Assembly: GCA_020426515.1 (NCBI GenBank)
Contig: JAGQPW010000041.1
Location: forward strand, 1 to 32,639
Length of the DNA stretch: 32,639 nt
From: Planctomycetaceae bacterium
GTDB lineage: Bacteria; Planctomycetota; Planctomycetia; Planctomycetales; Planctomycetaceae
Direction: 5' to 3'
Positions within the stretch are counted from its first letter, which is position 1, and each line of letters opens with the position of its first letter. The translations under genes were made by a program, and so were the position numbers. The notes under the pieces were generated by a model. That model was not told the origin of the DNA. It did not search any database and worked only from the letters and a program-made list of their open reading frames with translations. Below are positions 8,722 to 15,747 of this stretch, piece by piece.

Positions 8722-9246
8722 ATGCGTCATGCAACTGTAGCACTCACATTGTTGTTCGGATTGTCTTCACTTGCTGCTGCCGAAGAAGTGAAGGTCACCG
8801 GAGTTCACCTCTGCTGCGGCAAATGTGTGAAGGCCGCAACGGCCGCACTGCAAGGGATCAAGGGGATTTCGGCTCCCCGAGCCAATCAGGATGAAGAAGT
8901 CGCGACCTTCAACGCCGAGGGCACCGACCTTGCCGAAGCTGGTGTTGCCGCTCTTGCGAAAGCAGGGTTCGCCGGTACGGCCACCATGGGAGGTGCGGCA
9001 GTGAAGGCACCAGCCTCTGGCATTGCCGCAGGAGCTGCAGGGAATGCAGCCACGATCTCCAATATGCACCTCTGCTGCGGTGGATGTGTTCGAGCTGCGG
9101 AAGGCGCGATCAAAGAGGTCAGCGGCGTGAAGTCTGTTACCAGTGATGCCAAAGGAGGAACGATTGCCGTTTCTGGCGAAGCCATCAGCCTGGAAGCTCT
9201 GCTGAATGCACTTCACGAAGCAGGCTTTCACGGTTCCGTAAATTAG
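8722..9246 (+). CDS. Secreted protein with two HMA-like domains carrying CCGxC motifs
   Basis: The 174-residue product has a signal peptide (about 1-20, ending SLAAA|EE), so it is exported. Two copies of a ferredoxin-like heavy-metal-associated fold follow: residues 23-88 with HLCCGKC (Cys31, Cys32, Cys35) and about 110-174 with HLCCGGC (Cys118, Cys119, Cys122). They are joined by an Ala/Gly-rich linker. Classical HMA domains use GMxCxxC; here Met is replaced by His-Leu and an extra Cys is present, giving HLCCGxC in both copies. By analogy it may bind a soft metal such as Cu or Zn outside the cytoplasm, as chaperone or buffer; this is inference. It stands alone between mfd (divergent) and a convergent minus-strand gene, with no metal transporter or metalloregulator adjacent. 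Confidence 0.82.
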   Translation: MRHATVALTLLFGLSSLAAAEEVKVTGVHLCCGKCVKAATAALQGIKGISAPRANQDEEVATFNAEGTDLAEAGVAALAKAGFAGTATMGGAAVKAPASGIAAGAAGNAATISNMHLCCGGCVRAAEGAIKEVSGVKSVTSDAKGGTIAVSGEAISLEALLNALHEAGFHGSVN

Positions 9247-9277
9247 ACAGGCTCCCGCTTCCACTCAAACAGAACGA

Positions 9278-9312
9278 CAGGCAGGTTGGTCACTCAATGA
9301 TCGGCCTGCCTG
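9278..9312. terminator. Candidate bidirectional hairpin between convergent genes
   Basis: CAGGCAGG (9278-9285) pairs perfectly with CCTGCCTG (9305-9312) around a 19-base loop. It lies between the stop of the twin HMA-like gene and the stop of the convergent ferritin-like gene. There is no long T tract on either side, so it is only a candidate. Confidence 0.4.
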
Positions 9313-9340
9313 CCTTCTTGCGCTGGCCACCGGTTTGACA

Positions 9341-10789
9341 TCAGCCAGAGACCGACAACTTCTCCAAGTCGGCCCGCGAGGTTTCGTAAGTGACGTGATA
9401 TGCCAGCGCCGCCGGATCCGGCTCGCGGTTCTGGACGGTACAGAACTGCTGATACAGCCCTGGCCACCAATTGGTGTGTTCGGTCAGGCCCTGCTCTTTC
9501 CAGGCACTCCAGTTCATGAGTACCTTGGACCAGCACGCATCGCCATAGGCGAGCGCTTCATTGAGATCCTTGAACTGGCTGACGTACCAGTCGCGACCAA
9601 TGCGGGCGTGCAGCACTTCGTCCGCCCAGTCGTAGTCCTGAAACGTGCGCGAGAGAGTATCTCCGGAAGCGGTCCCCACTTCCCATTCGTAGCGCTTCCC
9701 GGTGCGGGTCATCAGGCCCTGTTCGATGTAGAACAGCACGGCATGCCGTTCCCACGGGGCGAGCTGGGTGTTCAGGCCCAGCGCCCAGGTGTGGTTCACC
9801 TGCAGGAATTCCGGCCAGTTGATTCCCAGCGAAACAAAGCCAACTTCCCCCATCATGGCGTGCCGGGCTTCGTCCCACAGCTGGCGGGTCATGTCGCGGT
9901 AGTAGGCCCAGGGCTGTCCATCGGTCTCGTGGATGATGGTGGCCATCATTTCCGGGACATCAATTTCGCGCAGCCGCTTGAAGTACATCATCAGCGTTTT
10001 GTCTCGCGGATCGAACTCCTCGCTGTACAAGAACTCCTCGGCATGCACTCCCATATTGTACGGGTCGGCGAACCGCTCATCTCGCTGCGGCACCTTCTGA
10101 ATCGGTCGAGGCTGTTCTGAGTACACCGGCGCGCCGGTGAATGCCTCACGAGGCTGTGTCCCGTCAAGATCTCCAGTGGCAGTCAACAACTGCTGAAGGA
10201 GTGTCAACCAGTCGGATGAGACCTCGTTCTCAATTCGCTCGCTCAAGGCCTGCTGAGTCGCTTCTCCGTAGTTCAGCATCTCTGTCAGGTCAAGCTGAGC
10301 GAAACGCAGCTGGCGGCACGTCGGATGGTCGGCCAGTGGATTGGCCTGCTCCAGATATCGGTCCACGCCACGCTGCAATGCGGGAAGCAGTACGCCATAT
10401 GTTCCGGCGACGAACTCGCTGGCCGTGGGCGCGTACCGAAGTTCCAGCAGCAGTGTTTCCAGATGCGGGTCGGGAATCTTGTCCAGTCCCAGTGGAGGCT
10501 GACGCATCTCGGCCACGCGCTCACGAATGGCGGTTGCCTGCTCAGCGCAGTAGTGGGCATGCAGGCTGAAGGCCATTTTCAGTTCGTAGATTGGCTCTTC
10601 CGGAACGCGGAACGTGAACGATTCCATCAGCCTCTTTAAGACGTGATGGAATCGCAACAGCCGACTGACGGATTCTTCAATCGAAAGTCCCGGCTGCTGA
10701 GCCAGCTCAAAGCTCGTGATCCCGGCCAGGGAAGGAAGTCCATGCAGCGGGCGGTACGTACGCAGAAGTTCTTCAGCGGGTGTCGGCAT
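9341..10789 (-). CDS. Large ferritin-like (putative di-iron) protein
   Basis: The product has 482 residues and no signal peptide. The C-terminal half has the residue pattern of a four-helix di-metal bundle: Glu280 or Glu288, then E307-A-R-H310 in LWDEARHAMMGE, then Glu356 in FYIEQG, then E391-V-L-H394 in DWADEVLHARIG. Paired Glu and two ExxH motifs are the usual ligand set of ferritin-like carboxylate-bridged di-iron proteins, and DUF455-type proteins are the nearest family I can suggest. The N-terminal about 240 residues are helical and unassigned. The start is well supported: GGAGG at 10798-10802 lies eight bases before the ATG. It is 163 bp downstream of the MBOAT partner gene, too far to claim an operon. 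The reaction is unknown; oxygenase, oxidase or iron-handling roles are all possible. Confidence 0.68.
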   Translation of the reverse strand: MPTPAEELLRTYRPLHGLPSLAGITSFELAQQPGLSIEESVSRLLRFHHVLKRLMESFTFRVPEEPIYELKMAFSLHAHYCAEQATAIRERVAEMRQPPLGLDKIPDPHLETLLLELRYAPTASEFVAGTYGVLLPALQRGVDRYLEQANPLADHPTCRQLRFAQLDLTEMLNYGEATQQALSERIENEVSSDWLTLLQQLLTATGDLDGTQPREAFTGAPVYSEQPRPIQKVPQRDERFADPYNMGVHAEEFLYSEEFDPRDKTLMMYFKRLREIDVPEMMATIIHETDGQPWAYYRDMTRQLWDEARHAMMGEVGFVSLGINWPEFLQVNHTWALGLNTQLAPWERHAVLFYIEQGLMTRTGKRYEWEVGTASGDTLSRTFQDYDWADEVLHARIGRDWYVSQFKDLNEALAYGDACWSKVLMNWSAWKEQGLTEHTNWWPGLYQQFCTVQNREPDPAALAYHVTYETSRADLEKLSVSG

Positions 10790-10952
10790 CAGGAGTACCT
10801 CCGTAGCAGGTCAACAAGTTCGCAGCTCTTGAGCATACCCGCTCCACACCGGCCCGTCAGCTATTGATTCTGACAAGACGTCTCACGGAAGCGTTCGCCC
10901 AACGGTTGTCCGGACATCACGGCAAGTTGCCTTGTTGCTTAAGAGCAAGAGA

Positions 10953-12014
10953 TCACCGCAGCGGGGAACGGTCACCGCTGGCCCAGCGGGTGGTGTCCTG
11001 AGCACCGGCGGGAATCAGGCGGCGGTCGTGGCGCTCCAGCAGTGTTTGCAGCGGCAACCATGTGGCCAGATAGTGACTGAGTGCTGCCGGAGTGTCCGCC
11101 GAGGGCCGTCGACAGTCCATCAGGGTGAATTGACTCTGCTGCGCGATCTGAATGAGTTGCGGGTCGAGTGGAGCCTGATTCCGCGAAGGCAGGGCCACAA
11201 GGACCACTTCGACATGATCCCGCTGGGCCAGCGCTGTCAGCTCCTGCAGCCGCTGATATTCCGGGGCCACTGGCGAGTCCGGGATTGGAGGTTTGGCTGC
11301 GGAATGAATCTGTTCGCGCGAAGTTGCGTACCCGGGAATCAGCGTCGCCAACAATTGCTGCTCAACCCGTCGGCGATGAGTGAACGTTGCCGAGGCGTTC
11401 GACAACATGAACTCGCTCCAGTCCTCAACGCTCCGCAAGTCATCTCGAGACAGCGGATTCAGATCGTCCAGCCGGCAGTCGTAGAATCTCGCCAGTTCTG
11501 ATGGCGCAGCGGTCGGAGCATCCCTCAGATCCCGCTCCTCAAATCCAATTACCAGCAGGTCAGGTGCACGGTCGCGATCGGAAACAAAGTTGCGGTACAG
11601 GTAGCTCCATTCACTGATTCGCGCTTTCGCCGGATGCAGGGCAATCAGTTCGACTGGCCGGTTTCCCTGCTGTTCCAGGTCACGCTGAAAAGTCGCCAGA
11701 TCAAACTGATCGACCTGCTGCGCACTCGTGAGAAACAGAACCTGAGTTGCGTCGCTGTCCCACTGGGCTGCAGACCGTTTTGACAGCCGCTGCATGGCGA
11801 CGGCTGGTGATTCCTCTCGATTCCGGATGCGTGACGTTAGCGACGGAATGCTGCGCAGGTGATGGACATCGGCTGAAAGACGATCTTCTGAAAGCGTCAA
11901 GCCTCCTTCGACAGCCAGCAGTAACAGGGCGAGAACACCCAGCACCTTCAACTCCGTCCGCATGGCGGTGTCGTTGTCGTCGGCAACGGGAGGTGTGGGT
12001 GAGGAGAATGTCAT
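10953..12014 (-). CDS. Membrane-anchored partner of the MBOAT acyltransferase, function unknown
   Basis: This 353-residue protein has a short cytoplasmic N-terminus and one TM segment (about 24-38, LGVLALLLLAVEGG), leaving an extracytoplasmic domain of about 310 residues. It starts 43 bp downstream of the MBOAT gene on the same strand, so the two are almost certainly one operon. In AlgI/DltB-type systems such a partner (AlgJ/AlgX or DltD type, SGNH-like fold) receives or transfers the acyl group. Segments such as DLLVIGFEERDL and VEVVLVALPSRNQAP fit the core strands of that fold. However, I do not see a clear GDS nucleophile motif or the final DxxH, so catalytic activity is doubtful. The ATG at 12014 has no SD; an ATG at 11963 would start just before the TM. 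Confidence 0.55.
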   Translation of the reverse strand: MTFSSPTPPVADDNDTAMRTELKVLGVLALLLLAVEGGLTLSEDRLSADVHHLRSIPSLTSRIRNREESPAVAMQRLSKRSAAQWDSDATQVLFLTSAQQVDQFDLATFQRDLEQQGNRPVELIALHPAKARISEWSYLYRNFVSDRDRAPDLLVIGFEERDLRDAPTAAPSELARFYDCRLDDLNPLSRDDLRSVEDWSEFMLSNASATFTHRRRVEQQLLATLIPGYATSREQIHSAAKPPIPDSPVAPEYQRLQELTALAQRDHVEVVLVALPSRNQAPLDPQLIQIAQQSQFTLMDCRRPSADTPAALSHYLATWLPLQTLLERHDRRLIPAGAQDTTRWASGDRSPLR

Positions 12015-12057
12015 CGTCGTTGCGAGAGTCTCGGCGTTGTGGGCCTGTACAACTGGG

Positions 12058-13473
12058 TTAGAACTGGAAGTAGATGAATTCGGCCGGCGCAGGTGGCGGG
12101 AAGAAGATCATCATCAGGATCAGGTAAGAGTAAACAGCCGTTCGCCAGCCCCAGTGGACCTGCGTAAGCCATAGCGGATCGTGATGTCGATCGAACCACC
12201 ACTCCAGCGCCAGTAAGGGGACGCAGAAGAACACAATCAGACCGGCTACGGTTTGGGCCAGCGGAGAAATCGCCCCCCAGGTCCCCAGGCAACCAAGCAT
12301 GGTGATGGCTTGAGTGAGGGATTCCGCACGAAAAAACAGCCACGCGAAGCAGACGAGGTGAAACATCAGCACCATGGCACACACCCGCCGCAAGGGGGAT
12401 GCCTGTTCAGCGCGTGGGGAGCGTCCATCTCCCAGAGCTCTGTACACACAGAGCATCGCCCCGTGGATTGCCCCCCAGACAACGAATGTCCAGTTGGCAC
12501 CATGCCACAGGCCGCCCAGCAGCATCGTTAACGTCAGGTTGCGGTATGTGGCCAGAGTTCCGCCTCGGTTGCCCCCCAGCGGGATGTACAGATAATCCCG
12601 CAACCACTGAGACAGGCTGATGTGCCACCGTCTCCAGAAGTCGCTCGGCGAAACCGCGAAGTACGGCATGTGAAAATTGGCCATCAGATCAAAACCCAGC
12701 CACTTGGAGACGCCGCGGGCAATCGCCGAGTAGCCTGAGAAATCGCCGTAAATCTGAAAGGCAAATGCGTAGATGCCAAACATCACTTCCCAGCCGGAGA
12801 GTTCCGCGGCCTTCTGCGCAAAGATCGTGTTCACCAATGGGGCCATGTTGTCGGCAATGACCACCTTGCGAAACATGCCGCTGATCACCAGATACAGACC
12901 GTCTCGAAAATCAATCGCCGTTGGTCGCCGCTCGGCCAGCACCTGCGGCAGAAAATGACTGGCCCGTTCAATGGGACCGGCGACCAGTTGGGGAAAGAAG
13001 GCCACGTACACGGCAAAATCAAGCAAACTCCGGGCCGCTTTGCAGTCTCCCCGGTACACGTCGATCGTGTAGCTCATCGTTTGAAAGGTGTAAAACGAGA
13101 TCCCGACCGGAAGAATGATTCGCAGTGTGGGGACCATCGCCGGGGCACCCACGGCATGCAGCAGTTCCGTCAGTTCCTGCGCAAAGAAGCCGTAGTACTT
13201 GAAGAAGGCCAGCAGACCGAGATTCGCAGTCATCGACACCAGCAGCAACAGTCGCTTTCGTCGTCGTGAATCAGCCCCCTCAATACCGAGGGCCACGAAG
13301 TAGTCCACGAAAGTGGAAAACACGATCAGGCCGAGAAATCGCCAGTCCCAGCAGCCATAGAAGAAGTAGCTGGCCACCAGCAGCAGCACATTCTGTCCAC
13401 GATGCTGCAATCGCTGGTAGATGACCAGGACCAGCACAAAGAACAGCCAGAATCCAAAACTGTTGAACAGCAC
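12058..13473 (-). CDS. MBOAT-family O-acyltransferase, AlgI/DltB-like
   Basis: A 471-residue polytopic membrane protein that should move acyl (often acetyl) groups across the membrane onto an extracytoplasmic polysaccharide or similar acceptor. Family hallmarks: N-terminal (V/M)[71 protein letters not shown] and the active-site region [16 protein letters not shown] with His324, plus His337 in AIHG. Length is normal for AlgI-type members. Translation probably begins at GTG (13471-13473): the Leu-Phe-Asn-Ser that follows matches the usual MLFNS beginning, and GGGAGG lies ten bases upstream. The downstream gene is its probable periplasmic partner. The acceptor cannot be told from the window; no glycosyltransferases are nearby. 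Confidence 0.93.
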   Translation of the reverse strand: MLFNSFGFWLFFVLVLVIYQRLQHRGQNVLLLVASYFFYGCWDWRFLGLIVFSTFVDYFVALGIEGADSRRRKRLLLLVSMTANLGLLAFFKYYGFFAQELTELLHAVGAPAMVPTLRIILPVGISFYTFQTMSYTIDVYRGDCKAARSLLDFAVYVAFFPQLVAGPIERASHFLPQVLAERRPTAIDFRDGLYLVISGMFRKVVIADNMAPLVNTIFAQKAAELSGWEVMFGIYAFAFQIYGDFSGYSAIARGVSKWLGFDLMANFHMPYFAVSPSDFWRRWHISLSQWLRDYLYIPLGGNRGGTLATYRNLTLTMLLGGLWHGANWTFVVWGAIHGAMLCVYRALGDGRSPRAEQASPLRRVCAMVLMFHLVCFAWLFFRAESLTQAITMLGCLGTWGAISPLAQTVAGLIVFFCVPLLALEWWFDRHHDPLWLTQVHWGWRTAVYSYLILMMIFFPPPAPAEFIYFQF

Positions 13474-13478
13474 GCGCC

Positions 13479-13496
13479 AGCCACCTCCCTGTGGCT
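13479..13496 (-). promoter_or_regulatory. Hairpin presenting the SD of the MBOAT gene in its loop
   Basis: On the minus strand AGCCAC and GTGGCT pair perfectly around the six-base loop AGGGAG, which is part of the GGGAGG ribosome-binding site for the GTG start at 13473. The SD is therefore exposed in a loop but partly fixed by the stem. This could tune translation of the acyltransferase, though a six-pair stem may also occur by chance. Confidence 0.35.
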
Positions 13497-13654
13497 ACTT
13501 TCTTTTGGGAATCGGTCCGCTCAGCGCACTCCGTGCACAGTCCCGAACGGCGGGAAACTATCAGCGAATCGAATCGAGCGTCAATCGCAGTCACTTAGCT
13601 TCAGGAGGCGAATGGGGCGAGATGTTGCAGAAACATCGAGGTTTCAAGGGCGCC

Positions 13655-13668
13655 GGGGACTTGTCCCC
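13655..13668. promoter_or_regulatory. Inverted repeat abutting the ggt-family start codon
   Basis: GGGGAC and GTCCCC flank TT; the right arm ends exactly at the ATG at 13669. A second small inverted repeat, GAAAC and GTTTC around six bases, lies at 13630-13645. In RNA the first arm pair would fold tightly next to the start and leave no room for a free SD, so it is either a regulatory or operator site, or a sign that translation starts further in (ATG 13687). Confidence 0.35.
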
Positions 13669-15471
13669 ATGACGAAACTCGTGAAAATGGGGAGCCTGAA
13701 CGCCTCAACAAGACAGGACATTGCCGTGCACTTGGGATGGTTTGAACGTGGAAGGCCCGGATGGATTCTCGGGGCGCTGCTTATGCTGGAAATCTGCATT
13801 CCCTGGCAGGCCGCATCTCATGCGGCCGGTTACGATCGCCCTAGCGGCGACCCGGCACAGTCCCGCTCCGTGGTGATGGCCCGCAACGGCCTGGTGGCGA
13901 CAAGCCATCCCCTTGCAGCTCAAACCGGCCTGGATGTCCTCAAGGCGGGCGGGAATGCCATTGATGCCGCGATTGCCGCAAACGCCATGCTGGGAGTCGT
14001 TGAGCCCATGAATTGCGGCATCGGCGGTGACCTCTTCGTTCTCTACTGGGACGCCAAGACTCAGAAACTGTATGGGCTGAACGCCTCGGGACGCAGTCCC
14101 TACGGGCTGTCTCGGGAGACGCTGGCGGCCAAACAGCTGAAGCAAATCCCGTTCAACACACCTGAATCCTGGACGGTTCCTGGCTGCGTGGACGGCTGGT
14201 CCGTGATGCTCGATCGGTTCGGCACGCGCAGCCTGAAAGATCTGTTGCAGCCCTCCATTACCGTTGCTGAAGAAGGGTTCCCCGTCAGTGAGATCATCGC
14301 CGGGAACTGGAAGTCCTCCGAAGCCGCACTTGTGAAATGGCCGGACTCGGCAGCCACGTGGCTGGTTGACGGAGTCGCTCCTGTCACGGGGCAGCTGTTT
14401 CGGAATCCGCGTCTGGCACGTACATACCGTCTACTTGCCGATTCGGGGCGAGATGCATTCTACAAGGGAGAAATCGCCAAACAGATGGTGGCGTTCAGCC
14501 AGCAAAACGGCGGGTACTTTGCCCTTAAGGATTTTCAAGACCATCATTCGGACTGGTGCGAACCGGTCAGCACCAACTATCGCGGATACGAAGTCTGGGA
14601 ACTGCCCCCCAATAGTCAGGGGATTGCCGCCCTGCAGATTCTGAATATCCTCGATGCCTACAACCTCACGGAGATGAAACACAATTCCGTGGAACATCTG
14701 CACCTGCTGGTTGAGGCCAAGAAACTCGCATTCGCCGATCGGGCTCGCTTCTATGCCGATCCCGATTTTGGTCATGTCCCGGTCAAAGAACTGATCTCCA
14801 AGGAATACGCGGCTCGTCAACGCCGCCGCATCGACCCTAACAAGGCTGCCGTCGACGTGCCGCCCGGTGATCCGATTCTGCAGTCCGGTGATACAATCTG
14901 CCTGACGGTGGTCGATCGTGATCGGAACTGTTGTTCACTGATTCAGAGCAACTACCACGGCTTTGGTTCTTGCATCACACCGGGCGAACTTGGCTTTGCG
15001 CTGCAGAACCGCGGATCCCTGTTCTCGCTGGATGAGAAGCATCCGAACCGCCTGGAACCACACAAGCGACCATTCCACACCATTATCCCGGCCATGGTCA
15101 CGAAAGATGGAAAACCATGGCTCTGCTTTGGCGTGATGGGGGGCGACATGCAGCCTCAGGGGCATGTTCAAATCCTCTGCAACATTCTGGACTTTGGTAT
15201 GAACGTGCAGGCTGCGGGCGATGCGGCCCGTATTCGCCATGTTGGCTCGGCCTCTCCGGCCGGCATACCCATGGAGCCAATGGGAGGTCGCGTGGCGGTC
15301 GAATCGGGAGTCTCGGCGACGGTCATCGCAAGCCTCAAGGAACGCGGACACCAGATTGTGCAGTTGCCGGGGGGATTTGGCGGCTATCAGGCGATCTTGA
15401 TCGATCCCGCAACGAATGTCCTCCACGGAGCGACCGACTCTCGTAAAGACGGAAGCGCAGTCGGTTACTAA
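13669..15471 (+). CDS. Gamma-glutamyltranspeptidase-family Ntn hydrolase, exported
   Basis: This 600-residue Ntn hydrolase should cleave itself into two subunits and hydrolyse or transfer gamma-glutamyl (or similar acyl) groups outside the cytoplasm. A hydrophobic export signal precedes SHAAGYDRPSG. The large-subunit hallmarks are NGLVATSHPLAAQTGLDVL, GGNAIDAAIAAN and MNCGIGGDLFVLYWD. The predicted nucleophile is Thr409 in GDTICLTVVD, aligned with the TTHxSVVD of E. coli Ggt. The small subunit has LQNRGSLFSL, KRPFHTIIPAMV and GVMGGDMQPQGHVQ. These differ from E. coli (NDEMDDF, SSMSP) and fit the YwrD-like branch, so the true substrate may not be glutathione. The start is uncertain: 13669 abuts an inverted repeat, 13687 is an alternative, and the frame remains open upstream to 13402 without plausible coding. 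It diverges from the MBOAT gene. Confidence 0.88.
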   Translation: MTKLVKMGSLNASTRQDIAVHLGWFERGRPGWILGALLMLEICIPWQAASHAAGYDRPSGDPAQSRSVVMARNGLVATSHPLAAQTGLDVLKAGGNAIDAAIAANAMLGVVEPMNCGIGGDLFVLYWDAKTQKLYGLNASGRSPYGLSRETLAAKQLKQIPFNTPESWTVPGCVDGWSVMLDRFGTRSLKDLLQPSITVAEEGFPVSEIIAGNWKSSEAALVKWPDSAATWLVDGVAPVTGQLFRNPRLARTYRLLADSGRDAFYKGEIAKQMVAFSQQNGGYFALKDFQDHHSDWCEPVSTNYRGYEVWELPPNSQGIAALQILNILDAYNLTEMKHNSVEHLHLLVEAKKLAFADRARFYADPDFGHVPVKELISKEYAARQRRRIDPNKAAVDVPPGDPILQSGDTICLTVVDRDRNCCSLIQSNYHGFGSCITPGELGFALQNRGSLFSLDEKHPNRLEPHKRPFHTIIPAMVTKDGKPWLCFGVMGGDMQPQGHVQILCNILDFGMNVQAAGDAARIRHVGSASPAGIPMEPMGGRVAVESGVSATVIASLKERGHQIVQLPGGFGGYQAILIDPATNVLHGATDSRKDGSAVGY

Positions 15472-15747
15472 CGGGACATGTTTCCTAGGCTTCCCAGGGT
15501 TTCTATTTACGCGGTCTTTCCGAGCCGTTTCATCCCGCTGTTTGGCGATAACCGCGCTCAAGATTGTCTGAGACTGTCAGACGAGCAGCAAGTTCACAGC
15601 GGAATCCCGACGATCTGAAATAGAGACGGATCTGTTGCCGCGCCGCCAGTCAGCGCCGTCTGCTGGTGCGCTGAGGATTGTCGCCTCCCGAAAACGCTTG
15701 CAGGCGTTGGGAGCGTGCAGGATGTGAGACTGGGGACAGCAGGCAAT

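Noticed and set aside
10935..10948. TTGCT/AGCAA stem after the MBOAT partner gene as terminator
   Set aside because: It has only five pairs and no T tract after it on the minus strand.
13402..13668. 5' extension of the ggt-family gene in the same frame
   Set aside because: It overlaps the divergent MBOAT start and its SD hairpin, and the translation is not signal-like or conserved-looking.
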